64,000 nucleotides of DNA from Asterias amurensis (taxonomy: Eukaryota; Echinodermata; Asteroidea; Forcipulatida; Asteriidae). Position numbers and translations under genes: made by a program. The stretch is from the NCBI RefSeq assembly GCF_032118995.1, contig NC_092662.1, forward strand, positions 1,736,001-1,800,000. The letters are read 5' to 3'. Each line of letters begins with the position of its first letter. Positions within the stretch are counted from its first letter, which is position 1. Below the pieces are notes generated by a model that saw nothing but the letters and a program-made list of their open reading frames with translations, was not told the DNA's origin and made no database searches. Positions 1-12,323 of the stretch are shown one piece after another.

Positions 1-113
1 ACACGAAAAGCGGCATTCAAATGATGGAATTTTATCTCGTACTAAAGTTATCCATTTATTTATAATTCATTCCTTTTTTGTTCTCATTTCTGTTCTGTTT
101 CTGTCTCAAAAAG

Positions 114-2187
114 ACGGGCAAGAGGATGCACCCCTTCACCAAGCCGCTGTACCAGCCCTCCACATTCCTCCAGTCTGTCCTGCCCCCAGTATTTATGTCC
201 GATGATGACCCCTACAGCTATGGTTTTGACGATGGTTTTGATGATGATGATGATGATGACGATGATACAATATCGGTGAGTGGTCCAGATTGAAACGGAT
301 TTGTTTTTTTCTTGGATTTGTTTTTTCAAGGACATTTTCAAGGTCATTTGTTAAAATTCTGGTTGTGAATCCAAGGATTCTCAGAAAAGCAAACTTAAGC
401 ACAGTACTACCCACGGACCCATTGGAGAGAAGACAAAGAAGGAAGTTTCAGTTTTAGATGTGGGAGGTAAGACCAAGAGTATTATTCCAGGGAAAACCGA
501 AACAGTCGGGTAAGGATTGAACACCCAATACACATAGGGCAAACACTGAATTTCTGCGCTAGTTGTGTAAAACAAACAATGTCTTAAACTAGAAGTACAT
601 AACTATGCACGTACGCACAATGATGAGGTGTGTATTTATATTTAGCGCAGCTGTGTTTAAGACGAGGTTTGGATAATACGAGGAAAATGGGCCAGTCCGA
701 CGGACCTTGTATTACCGAGAGTGACTGTACACAAGAAGCGCACAGGCAAAACTTCCTCGCTAACCTGTTAAATATGCTTGATGCAAACGTAAAATTACCT
801 GCTTTCTTAGAGGACAGGCCAACGCAACCTAACCTTCTCCCATTTGTTTCTTTTCTTTGGATAGGATGACGAGACGATTCCTTCAGTGTTAAGGAGCACC
901 CCAGAATATCAGGAATTACTCAAACTCAAGCAAATCAAGAAGAGGAAAATCAGGGTTCAGGTCAGTAGAATATGAGTTTTTATTTTTCTTCACAGCCCAT
1001 CTTTGAAATCTTACTTTAAAATTGGGGCAGAATATTTGAGGGAACTGTGCCTTTGGTGATACAAGCATGGAATTTGTCAAACATATTGTATTACAAAAAA
1101 GGGTCATCGCAGAATTGAGTTTTCTGAAAAATAAAGATAGAATATTAAATTGTCCAAAATTCCTGGGCCGCTGCCAGGAGTCTATACTCTAGTGACCCAT
1201 ACAGATCTGTGCTACTTCTAACTAGCTGTTTGAAGCACCACAACGTATCAGGGTTAGATACAACGCATTACACATCAAATCATTACACATCGTATCTTGC
1301 ATTGCATCTTAAGAACGACTTCACCGATCTTCCCAAATTTGACTTTTGTTACGTTTTGTTTTTAGGGCCACGCTGGGTATCGTTGTGATGGGTGTGAGAT
1401 GGAGCCCATCTTTGGCATACGGTGGCATTGCACGGAATGCCCAGAGGAAGTTTCCACAGATCTTTGCCAAAACTGTGTCGACTGGTGAGCAAAAGTAGTT
1501 TTCAAATATCTTTAACTTGCCACATACTTGGGTTCCCTCATGTAAAGGATCAGTCATTGACAGTCATTGACAGTAACTGACCGTCAAGTTCCAAATATTA
1601 CGCCAAAGGATCAGTCATTGACAGTCATTGACAGCAACTGACCATCAAGTTCCAAATATTACGCTGACGATGGCACAAAACAACAAACTACATTTGTGTG
1701 GGTTTGAGATTGAACACACTTGACAAAACCCTTCACCAACAGAAGTAAAACATCCAATAAAATTCAGGAAAGCAGCCATTCATTGTATTAGCTGTACAAC
1801 TCAACAGTTTTTTGCAAGTTCCAGCTGAAATGAACTTGAAGTTTAGTCACAATTTTTTTCAGAAGTTCAGCAAACAATGCAACAGGTTTTGTTGACATCC
1901 TATTTGTGACCAGCACATTTGTGTTGCCCCTAAAAATCTATTTATACTATTGAGCATTTTTCCCAAGCAACAGTGAACAGTATTCTTTCATAATTCCCAA
2001 GACAATATCCACTCTCACAACCAACAGCAACTTCAGCTCCAAGCACCATTCCAGCACACACCGGATGGAACCAGTTCATACCAGTTACAGCCAGGGCTTT
2101 GTTGATGGTGACTACACCAGTTTCGAGCCCAGTGTAGGAGATTACAACTATCTAGACCCCAACTATAACCCGGCGCAAACGACCTGA
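114..2187 (+). CDS. ZZZ3: ZZ-type zinc finger protein ZZZ3, C-terminal four coding exons (5' part lies outside the window)
   Basis: ZZZ3 is a subunit of the ATAC histone acetyltransferase complex and reads histone H3 through its ZZ domain (family knowledge). Exons read from the sequence with GT-AG borders and matching phases are 114-275, 865-960, 1366-1484 and 2028-2187 (TGA 2185-2187). The first carries a proline-rich segment followed by a run of aspartates. The second has the motif TPEYQELLKLKQIKKRK. The third is the ZZ finger, with three C-x2-C pairs (starting YRCDGCEMEPIFGIRWHC) and its last half-codon completed by the next exon. The fourth completes the zinc ligands with HHSSTH and ends in YNYLDPNY, the typical ZZZ3 tail. 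The myb/SANT part would lie upstream of the window. The gene is convergent with RABGGTB. Exon 1 is assumed to be preceded by intron at 1-113. Confidence 0.9.
1544..1665. repeat. Two-copy tandem duplication, unit about 61 bp
   Basis: In the last ZZZ3 intron, a unit beginning AAAGGATCAGTCATTGACAG is repeated once with only a few differences. Each unit also contains a smaller internal repeat of CAGTCATTGA. It looks like simple slippage or duplication; no function is seen. Confidence 0.85.
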
Positions 2188-4983
2188 TCAAGTTGACGAG
2201 AACTCTGTTAAATACACAATTTGATTTGTTATATTTGTTCGTTTGTTTGGATGATATTCTCAACAAGGGAACTCGACAAAGCTCCCATAAGGGGATATAA
2301 ACGCCAAGCCGGCAACAGCCAACCTAATACAAACATTGGTTTAAACATCTATGATCAATATGAATTGCGCAAATCGATGAATTGTGATTCAGTAACGAGA
2401 CAATAATACTAATCCTAGTCATTATGAAATCAGTGGTTAGCTTGGCTTGATTTGAACCCTTAACCTTGTGAATGCAAGTCCTGCAGTTTATGACCAACTG
2501 AGTATAAAGCAATGGTTAATGATAATATAACACTCACGCTGTTACATGTAAAATTTAAATTGACTTGGAAACACTGCAGTCTGGAATGCTGATGATCTGA
2601 TCATGTACTGCAGACAGTTGTATCCGACATATGGGTATTTGGAGCAAAAGAGACCTCCTTAATTACGAGTGGTACATGTTTTTGGCCCAGGCCTCAATTG
2701 TGTGGATTTATGTTGTTGGTAAAAGCAAAATGGCCGCCAGATTTGTCAGCTTTTTGGGGAATAATTTCTAATGGTTTCTCTCATCGGGAACTCTGGTTAA
2801 GAATATCTTGAAATGTTTTAGATCTTTATAGAATAATGTTATTTAAAGGATTAAATGTTATGTTGTGCGTTATTGAACAAGATAGAGAACAAGATGCAGA
2901 AAGAAGTATAATAGTTGAGGTGTAATAAATAATGGGCCAGAATTTCATAATGAATTGAAAAATAATACTGTTTACCTTGATGTAGAACAGAGCTAATTGT
3001 GGATGGAATTTTTGGGGGCTGCTGTCTTCTTTGCCCTTCTCTTGGCCCTGTTAGTTGCCTTGGTGTCTCTTAATTATTCCCCCAACAATCTGCCTTTCAT
3101 AAGGAAGTGTTCTGTTCAGATAAAGCCTGCCCTCACCTGTGCAAGACCATTAGACTTGTTGCAGTACAGTAGCACAGTATGGGTTTCACTGGTATTTGGG
3201 TGTGTTTTTCAGTCGATGTACATGTACTTTATTTAAAAAGCAAGCATGAAATATTTTGATAAAATTTGAGGATTCAAAATTAATTTTGATATTTGAAGAA
3301 AAAAAAATGCACCCCACAGGTCAACGGTCCAATATTAAGAAGTTGTTAAGCAGAATGTGTTACCTAGCAAACAAATAACAGGGCACCAGTTACAACAATG
3401 AATAATATGTCATTTTAGCTGGTTCCATTTCATGTAAAAGCAAGGGGGTTACAAGCTGTATGTAATTAGACTAGGGTCCAATTTGTAAAAAAACATGTTA
3501 AAGCAAATTAATTTGTTTAGCACAGAAAATATTTCTGCTTAGCAGATTTGTTACCAGGTACAATTTATGACAATAAAGTTACCATGACATTTTCAGTGTT
3601 TTCATTTCCTTTTCTACTATTTTTATACCAAATTAACTGAGGGCCTTGCGCTGTTACTACCCATGTTTGGATCAAAGGCATTCCCGACACCATCTCCTTA
3701 GCATTAATGCAGTCCTGGGCTCAATTTCACAGAGCTACTTAACAGTAAGCAAACTTTCCTGCTAACTGTAGCAGAAAAATTCTGCTAAAGCATAAGCAGA
3801 GCCTTGAAACTGGGCCTGGAACTTGGAATGTTCAACTGGAATATTTTTTAAATCAAATTGTGCACCATTATTTGAGGCTCTCTTCCTCTTGTCATAAATC
3901 ACCATCTCAAAATAGTCTGCTACCTTTGTTGTGTTCTCTCATATGTAATGATAAACACTTGTATTTCTTCAGGGGACACAACCAAGATGGCGGCAATGTG
4001 AAAAGACTAATTACTGTAGACTTTTTTCTGTTCATTGTTACATATTTATTTAGAAACATGACAATATGGCAAGGGGTTACGGTTTTTAAGATGAAATATA
4101 ATTTTCAATACAATAGTACTTTGAATAGAACAATGTTAGAATCAATTGAGAGATACATTTGTCATGCATTTCAATTCTTTTTAAGCCCTTCTTGTTTTAT
4201 TTGTACAAACGAGGCTGAAGGTTAAAAATAGTCTGGCTCCAGTTTGTGTTTGATAACCAGACTCTGTATTGTTTGTGTGTTCAAGGAACCTGACAAAGAA
4301 TCAATGCCATACATCAGAGTCAGTCAGTGAAATGGAAATGGCACAGAGATGGCACAAAATAGGCTGCTTATCAGCGCGATGAAGTTGGACCCTGGTCTAT
4401 GTAGGATCAAGGTTTTTGAAAAAATATTTACAAACAAGTGAATCAAATACAGACCAAGAAATTAACAGCACATTTATCGGGAAAGCGGGAATTTTGAAAC
4501 CTGAAATATTTTGGCCGAATCCGTAATCCTCTGTATGACTTGCTGTATACTGGATTATCAGGATTACAATGTAGTAAAGAGTCCACCAAAATCGAGCAAA
4601 AACGGGGCTCGATTTCATAAAGAGCAATAAGATTGATCTTCAGTGCAAATCCAGGGCTGGAGTTTTAATTTTAGAGAGGGCAAGGCCATGCCACTTTCGT
4701 TTTGCAGAGGGCACTTCCATTGGAAAATCTTAAAGTCTAAATGGAAAACTTTTAAAGGGCACCAAGACAAGGGGGCAACAGAGGCCAAGGCCTCTGTGCA
4801 ATTCAAGGCCTACGAATTGCTGAGCAAAGCGTGAAGTCACAATACAAATTATTACGGCAAGCCACTTTACAGAAGATTCTTCATGCTTTGCGAAATCAAA
4901 TTCATGGTACTCATTTGTCGTCTTCAGATAATTGATTGCAGAGCAATTTTTGGAAGAAAATAGTATATTGAACTAGGTGGAAT
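2188..4983. other. ZZZ3 3' flank and convergent intergenic region
   Basis: No coding exon is recognised between the ZZZ3 stop and the RABGGTB stop. The first part is likely ZZZ3 3' UTR. AATAAA-type signals on the + strand are seen near 2924 and 3571. A segment at about 2245-2445 is related to a segment in FUBP intron 10. The region 3480-3810 carries fragments of a dispersed repeat with phrases such as 'aatttcacagagctacttaa' and 'tctgctaaagcataagcaga'. A further dispersed repeat lies at 4636-4815. Confidence 0.5.
4636..4815. repeat. Dispersed repeat with the phrase 'caccaagacaagggggcaac'
   Basis: A member of a family seen at least six times in the window, in both orientations: about 4636-4815, 10533-10930, 20128-20215, 22980-23113, 56060-56190 and 62530-62690. 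Shared phrases are 'gggctggaatttcacagagg', 'aaaatcttaaagtctatgg' and the gene-like but non-coding string around 'ggccaagacaagggcaac'. Copies are diverged and truncated. It is probably a SINE or MITE. Confidence 0.7.
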
Positions 4984-7900
4984 TCAAAGGAGAGGCGTTG
5001 TGAGTCGTATTCTCTGTAGTGTCTCCTCGGGCATACAGTAGACAGGGTTCACCGGTTTGATCTGGTCTGAGTAGGAGCCGAGTAGAGACAAGCCAGCGAT
5101 TCCAAAGAGGGTGTGAAATGGGTCCACCTGGGGGTCAAAAATGGAACTGATAATAAAGCAAAGACAGCATTATTGGTGCCATTGTGTGGCTGGGTAAAGC
5201 ACTTGCCTCTCACCACTGTGGCCCTGGTTCGACTCCTAGCTAAGGTCTTAATGAGAGTAATGTTGGGCGTTGTTCTCTCATATGCCAGAAGGGTTTTTCT
5301 CCACGCCCTCCAGATAATATAGACCTTTTCTTGACCAATATTCGGAAATATGAGGGAGCGGGATGGGACCCTACTTCATGGGATCAAATAAGCTTGAATT
5401 CTGGCATCTACCAGCTTTTTTTTACGCTACTCCACATTTTTCTACCAGTGTGCCATTTACAACGCTACTAGGCCTCCAATATTTACCTATCGCTGTGCGT
5501 AAAAGTCTATAGAAAAAAGGAGTACATTACTCGGCCACAACTATCGGCACAACGAAAGACAGAAATCTCACCATATCCCCCGGTCTGTCGGCAAATCCTC
5601 CTGTCTCGTCATCTTGACATGCAAGGATGAACATCTCCAGTTTCTTCTTGTCGATCCAGTGTATCCTACCGATGATCTTGAGGGAGGCTAGAACCCACCA
5701 GGAGTAACAGACATCGGGTAGCTTCTCTGGTCTCCCTGTCAATAGAGCAATTCCAACAGAAAATTTGAGTATCCAACGAATAGACAAGGTTTCTTGATTA
5801 TTAGAAACTTGAATTAGCTAGGCATAGTGGGGGCAGATTTAGATTGCAGGGTGGTGAGGACTGGCTGGGTGTTTTGAGGACAGGCAAGCGGAAGGCAGGG
5901 GCCTGAATTGAGACTGGCACTCGTATAAAGACTGTTCGATCCAAAAACTTAACGTAGGAATTTTTCTTAAGTTCTTCCATCAACACATTTTCAAAATCAT
6001 ATGACATTAAGTACAGAGATCCCCCTAACTACAGACAGATAGTAGTCTAGCCCCATGTCCCCAATGCAGCAAGGTCGTACCATTTAGTCCACCAGAGGGG
6101 AGTTGCCTCTCACACAGCCACCAGCCAAGCTGATCAGCATTGATGTGGTGCAGATTACCGGTGATTGCAAGCATACCAACACAGCAATAAACCTGCAAAT
6201 AAAAAGATTTCTGAAATCAGAATGAGCTTGGTGATTATGGTCTTGAATGCCTCTTGACTTTGAAATTATTTAAAACAGAAATATTTACCTGGACAAAAGC
6301 ACTGCTGAAATTTTGTTTTTCAATTAAAACTACTAAATAAACATCTTGATTGGTTGAAGACTGGTCACATGGTCAAATAGGGCTGGCCATTTCTTGGCAA
6401 AGTCCATTAACAGTGCCCAGCCACCACCCAGGTCAAAGCCAGACAGTAAGACAGGGTTACTCCCACTTTTATTTCCTAATTATCACTCAATCAAAACAAA
6501 CCAGTTCTTATAACCTGGCTGAACCTACCTGCCCTGAGTGGGATTCCGAGCCTGGCCTACACCCAAAGCCACCGTCAAAATTCATACACGATAAGACGTA
6601 ATCCACAGCTTTCTGTACATCCACAGCATCAAGTCTATTCTGTATGTGTTGAAGCAATAAAAGTTTATAAATACAATAAAAGATGGCATGGTTCAAAGAC
6701 CATCTGTGAGAGATAAGAAGTTTAGGGGTCAACTGTCTGCGTTTTGCTTTAAAAAAACAATTAGGGGTTACAGTTGTACAAAAGTATGATGTTTAAAACC
6801 GTAATGAATTTATCAAAAATGCATATCATGAAAACTGGCTTAAACTTTTTTTTATTTTTTTTTCCAGTTTTCTGACAATTCAATGTTTCCAAAGATAGTC
6901 ATGACAGCTAAAAGAAGTTTGCCCGGGCAAGCAGCCAGACTATGGCTTTAGTTTTCTTACCAGTAATGCTAGGCATGCAACAGCACAAAATGAAAATCTG
7001 GTGTCCACCTCCCCTACAGGAAAGACAAAGATAGAAATTATTGATCAAATTGATGCTGCAAGAAATGTGACTCCTTCAAAATCTCTAAGTGATCATCCAA
7101 CATTCAAGAAGTTTTTTTGCTTGCTGCAGTGTATGAATAAAGCTAAAGATGGCATCTTTCCAAGAACACCAAAACAGTAATTTCTTAGAGAATAAGAAGT
7201 TTTGGGGTCAACTGTCTATGTTTCACTTGAAAAATGTTATGAATATGGCCAGATCGCTGAAGAAGTATATTATTTGCTTCACATCTTCACAACTTCACAT
7301 CTTCACAACTTCACATCTTCACAACTTCACACATTCAGAAACAGCCTAAGAAGCTACAAAGACACTTAAACTCTAGTCTTTTTACAAGCCGCTATTTCTC
7401 ACCCCATTTGTCTCCCGTGAATGAGCCATCCTGTAACTGTAGTCCCTTCACATACTCAACAACTTTTTCTACATTTATGGCATCAACGGCATCGAAGATT
7501 GTCAAAATCTGAAGATAAATTTGAAACATTAAGAGTCGTCACAAGATGACTTAAAAGTTAGGGGTAATAAATTGTTAACTACTCAAAAATTAATGCTCCA
7601 AAAAACTTACTTGGTGAGAAGTACTGCAGCTGTTGGGAGTATAAACTATTTTGAGAAAGGAATCCCTTAGAAGTAATATGGGTTGAACAATTTTCACCCA
7701 AACATTTGAATCTGAGAACCATTTAGTCTATAAGAGAAAAAAAAATATAAAAAAAGAGAGAAAACCACAGCAATGGGAGGCTTTCTGGGACGATAGAGGG
7801 CAACAGACTTACTGAGTAAATCCGTTGTTCTCAGAATTATGCCCATGTTCAGAACTACGTAAACAATGGAAATTTACCCGGTAAATCTGCTGCCACCTAG

Positions 7901-9978
7901 CATTGGAAAGTCTCCTATTGATGTGGTGTGCCGTGGTCATTCGTGGCCTGAGGTAACTAACCTGTATTGCACTGAGTGTATACAGCAGATGTGGGTCATG
8001 GTTAACGCTAGCTCCGAGACCACCGCATTCATGCTGGCAGCTGACAACAAAGTCAACTATATCCTGCTTGTCCATGTGTTCTAGGTGCTTCATTAGATCC
8101 ATGACTGTGATTCCCCAATAGATTCCACTCATTCTGAGGTACTCTGTCATTATGTATTCCTAAAAAAGGGATTGGGTAAAAGGAGGGAACTTGCATTACG
8201 TATCCCTATACAATTTAATGGCACACCATGTCTCCCTATGAGACTGGATTAACAGGCTTTCGAGCTACAGTGTTTAATTAGACTTTTGTTGATCCTGGCC
8301 ATCACATTAGGGTTGTTTTGTAATTTCCTGTGCCCTTACTGTTTGTCTTGCTTTGTATTTACTTTTGTTTTTATATTATTTATTTTGCATATTGTCTGCT
8401 TGTATTTGTTATTGTTTAACGGCCAAATAAAGAATAAGAATAAGTATCAGAACTCACACGCTTACACCATTGACTCTTTCTAAGATGACCCAGCCACAAG
8501 AACTTGAGTCTGACACTCTAAACTGCTCGGCCATGTAAAGTATGTATGTCAGATAGATTTGTTATCATTTCGATTGTTCCTGTCTCCTTGAGACATTCCT
8601 GGTTCAGAAAAAGTTTTATGCAAACAAGACCTGAAGTCTTGTGTAACTATCAGTTTAATACAAATGTAGGTCAGCATGCGCAACACACAATGTTGGTGTC
8701 AGTTTTTGTTCACATTACTTGTCACAGTGGAACGAAAAACCATCACTTTTCGTGGAAGAAAGGTGCAATGCTTAGGCCTATAATCAAAATTTAAAAAGTA
8801 GTACAAAGAGAGAAGAGGTAAACAAGGAACAATCATCCTTACGTAATCATCTTTCTTTGAGCTGTAGCTGGCAATGAACTGGATATGTTTCCCTAAGAGC
8901 AGAGTCTTTGGAGCATCTGGTTTCAGCGTCACATCTTTGACTGGAGTTCCCTGTGAGGCAAAGAAAAGAGTCAAGGTTAGAATTAACCCTATTAAAAAAA
9001 TGTTGCGTCCAGTGTGTTGTTAATTCACATAAAAAAGACTCAAGAAAACACTTCTCGCTTAAAGCCATTGGACCCTTTCGGTACAGAACAAACAAAAAAG
9101 TTCACAGATTTACAAATAACTTACAGGGTTTACAGAAGGTAATAGTGAAAGACTTCTCTTGAAATATTATTCCATGAAATGCTTTACTTTTTGAGAAAAC
9201 AGTAAAACAATATCAATTCTCGTTAACGAGAATTACGGATTTATTTTAAACACATGTCATGACACGGCGAAACGCGCGGATACAAGGGTGGGTTTTCCCG
9301 TTATTTTCTCCCGACTCTGATGACCGATTAAGCCCAAATTTTCACAGGTTTGTTATTTGATATAGAAGTTGGGATACACGAAGTGTGGGCCTTGGACAAT
9401 ACTGTTTACCGAAAGGGTCCAATGGCTTTAATAAATAAAATGCCGAGACATCTGAGGCCATTTTTGCTTCTGATGGTAATTTGTAGTAGTAGTAGATTGT
9501 AACTAGTCGACATTTATTTCTGTGAACACTTGACTTAGTTTAGTAACATGTAACACACAGCCAGTTCGTCCCAGTTCAGCATGTTTGACCCACTACGTAC
9601 TTGTATTTTTGTTCTATTTTTTACAAAGCTGGCAGCTTGTCTCTGTACCTTTTCAAGGTTGTCTTTATTGTTTTGTTTTTTTCGGAACTAATATTATCTG
9701 ACACAGACAGACAGCAACTAGCAATTTAGCCGTCGGGAGGAGGGTTACGTTATCGCAACTACTAGTACTACTAGTACTACGTACTAGCACTGCAGTGCAG
9801 AGAGGAGGAGTGCAGTCCTAGTGTAGTGTATAGTGTGTTTATCTCAACAATTGTAAGGCTAGCATCCCCAACAAAAGGAAAACAAATTCCGTATGCTGGT
9901 GCGTTTAATTAATTATAGAGGAATGGAACAAAGCGACAGCAACAATGACAATGTTTTTCTATTTAATTTTCTTACCAT
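4984..9978 (-). CDS. RABGGTB: Rab geranylgeranyltransferase (type II GGTase) beta subunit, complete
   Basis: Catalytic subunit that adds geranylgeranyl groups to C-terminal cysteines of Rab GTPases, working with the alpha subunit and Rab escort protein in the cytosol (family knowledge). Coding exons on the minus strand, all with consensus splice sites and consistent phases: 9976-9978 (ATG only), 8843-8950, 7962-8159, 7403-7508, 6961-7013, 6529-6639, 6081-6192, 5572-5735 and 4984-5127 (TGA 4984-4986). This gives 332 aa against 331 in human. Recognisable motifs are [19 protein letters not shown] near the N-terminus, [73 protein letters not shown] and [16 protein letters not shown]. The zinc ligands Asp and Cys (in PDVCYSWW) and His (in DPFHTLFG) are present. 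The initiator Met stands alone in its exon, directly before a GTAAG donor. Confidence 0.96.
5165..5250 (+). repeat. tRNA-like SINE fragment
   Basis: Lies inside the last RABGGTB intron. A B-box-like GGTTCGACTCC follows an A-box-like 'tggctgggtaaagc' at tRNA spacing. No complete cloverleaf was folded. Relics of a tRNA-derived SINE are the simplest reading. Confidence 0.4.
7277..7332. repeat. 16-bp tandem repeat (AACTTCACATCTTCAC)
   Basis: About 3.5 exact copies in a RABGGTB intron; a simple minisatellite. Confidence 0.9.
9063..9427. mobile_element. TTAA-flanked MITE, family C
   Basis: Terminal inverted repeats begin AGCCATTGGACCCTTTCGGTA and the right end is the reverse complement (TACCGAAAGGGTCCAATGGCT, one terminal base wobbling at the inner edge). 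Both ends are flanked by TTAA (9059-9062 and 9428-9431), the target used by piggyBac-type transposases. There is no coding capacity. It lies in RABGGTB intron 1. Internal words such as 'gatgaccgattaagcccaaa' are shared with family B elsewhere in the window. Confidence 0.75.
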
Positions 9979-12323
9979 TTCCCCAGGATTATTTTACAGC
10001 TTCAGTTAACGGTAACGAAATTGCATGTCATTCGGTAAAATTGCAGTCCTGTTGTTCAATGGATTGTATTGTTGTGTGGTACCTAGACTTCCTTCAAAAC
10101 TCAGCTGTTATTGTGTCATGGATATCTTTGTTTTTGTAACACTTACAAGGAACCCGACTATAACTCTAGTATCCATCGGTTTGCAGGTTGTTAATCCCAC
10201 CACACGAGGGCGCTATGTATTACCAACGGTCACCACACTTTTAGAAATTAAAAGGAACTTGACTTTTTCATGGAATTTTTGTTTTCAAATTTGAAGCAAC
10301 ATGATGCATTTTTAAGTTACAGGTAGATTTCACCTTAGTCTGGCTCTCAAAGAATGCGTGGTCGTCTAAAACACCCCCTCCACATTAAATTCTGCCACTT
10401 TATTGTGCGGCCTCAATTAGATCCTAAACCACCCGTGTACCCTTTCGTGTTGAAGTGTTTGCCCATCAGATTCATGCAGCGCAGCCCATCATAGCAACTT
10501 TCCATATAACCAGTCCGCTCTGTGGAACCAAGCTCACACATCAGGCCTGGAAGTTCTCTGTGAGAGGGCAATGCCCTTTTCATTTTAAGAGGGCACTTTA
10601 ATCCCCTGGATAAATAACAGCCCTGGGGTCGATTTCACAAAGAGTTAGGACTAGTCTTTGAGTAAGGTTACTCGTCCTAACTTAGGACTATGCATACATT
10701 TTGTATTTCTCCTAGGACTAGTCCTAAGTTAGGACTAGTCCTAACACTTTGTGAAATCGACCCCTGGAATTTCTTTTTAAAGATCAAGAGGGCATGCAAG
10801 GCCATTTTCATTATGAATAGGGCACTTCCACTGAAAAATCTTAAAGTCTATGGGAAAGTTTTGAAGGGGAACCAAGGCCAAGACAAGGGCAACATAGGCC
10901 AGGGCCTCTGTGAAATTCCAGCCCTAACACAGAGACACAACACATCAATCTAAACGACTGAATCTATTAAAAATATTTACCAGTTGTATATATAATTCTA
11001 ACAATCAATAAAACCACATTCATTTTGTTTTATACTGAAACCTTTATTAGTTTTAAATAAAAACAAATATTGTTTACATATTGTTTTAGCAATTACTTAA
11101 TCACAAACATTAATCAAGTTTTAAGCTTAATTTTGCTTTTCTTTAGTAACAATTTTCAAAAAAAAGATAAAGAGCAAACAGATGAAAAGAGTAAATTCCC
11201 TGAATAAACTATTTCTGAATTTGAAAAAAACAACTCACTGACTTTGAAATCTCTGTATAAAAACACACCAATCTATAGACCCTTGCAAATAATGTCACAA
11301 GCTCAATATGTGCCCTCAACGAGGTCAAATAAAAACCTATAATTGGGTGAGAGTCGCACATTAAAATTGTTTGACCTCGGTTCTAAACCGTTTGTTTCCC
11401 CAACTTTAAATTAACTGTTAATCATACAGGGACATAGAGTGTTGATTTGCCAACAGTTTTAAGGTATTACAGGCACTGGATACTTGGGTAATTTTCAAAG
11501 ACCAGTCTTGTCACTTTGTGTATCTCAACAAATGCACAAAATAACAAACCTGTGAAAATTTGAACTCAATCGGTCGTCGATATTGCAAGACAATAATGAA
11601 AGAAAAACACCCTTGTCGCACGAAGTTGTGTGCCTTCAGACGCTTGATTTCGAGACCTCAGCTGAGGTCTTGATTTCAATCTCTTATCTTGTTGCACTTT
11701 CATTTGGTGCTCCCTATGTGGCATGGTGTATAGGCCCCCCCCCCTCACCCTCCCCTTCCCCAATTGCGTCTTCAAAAACTTCAGGGATTCTCTGGAAAAT
11801 CTTAGAGGATTTTAAGGGGGGGGGGTTCTGCCCAAGAATAGTGTGTTGAAGCATGGGAACGTTTGGGGGGTGCCCTCCTGTCTTATTTTGAGCATGGATA
11901 CACACTTCTGAGTCCCACATTCATATGCTGACCCATCATCAGTGGTTCTTTATCTTGAAACAATTCAGAAACGAGAGGGTTAAGAGAGTTACCTGTTATA
12001 AATTTTTCTTTCCGGTGGACTACAGAAAAAAATGTCTAACTTCAGTCGAGCATCACACATTTGGTGCGAACACGCAGCTTGTGTTAAATCTTCACATCGC
12101 ATCAATTATGCATACGAAGACATTTAGGGGCAACTTGCCAATATTTAAAATAAGCACCACTTGAATCCAACAAAGTCAGGTCATACTCGAACTGCTGAAC
12201 TGCTGGCTACAGCTATTGCTACAACTGTTGCTATAGGATGCTATATTACATCATGACGCAGAAATCCTGTCGTAGCCACAGCTGTAATTACCAATTTGGA
12301 CACGGCTTTGTCACTGTCATTGT
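9979..12323. other. RABGGTB 5' end and TRAF 3' flank
   Basis: RABGGTB 5' UTR and promoter should start just above 9979. No TATA box is obvious. The TRAF gene ends at 12324, so its 3' UTR runs leftward from there. A minus-strand AATAAA (TTTATT on the + strand near 11043) is a candidate poly(A) signal. The interval also holds a dispersed repeat at 10533-10930 and a family-B-like repeat fragment near 11460-11640. No further gene is seen. Confidence 0.5.
10623..10767. mobile_element. Short inverted-repeat element inside another repeat
   Basis: The ends CTGGGGTCGATTTCACAAAG and CTTTGTGAAATCGACCCCTG are inverted copies. The inside is built from the words 'ttaggactagtcctaa'. It interrupts the dispersed repeat at 10533-10930, so it inserted later. 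Confidence 0.7.

Noticed and set aside
193..414. Histidine-rich frame opposite ZZZ3
   Set aside because: Antisense shadow of the aspartate codon run in the ZZZ3 exon.
613..700. TGATGA in a ZZZ3 intron, considered as a C/D snoRNA
   Set aside because: No CTGA D box at suitable distance and no terminal stem.
8286..8483. 65-codon hydrophobic frame on the + strand in a RABGGTB intron
   Set aside because: Low-complexity T-rich sequence ending in 'aataaagaataagaataag'; more likely the tail of a decayed retroelement.
5128..9975. Search of RABGGTB introns for SNORD45-like C/D snoRNAs known from vertebrates
   Set aside because: No TGATGA/CTGA pair with a closing stem was found by eye on the minus strand; absence is not proven.
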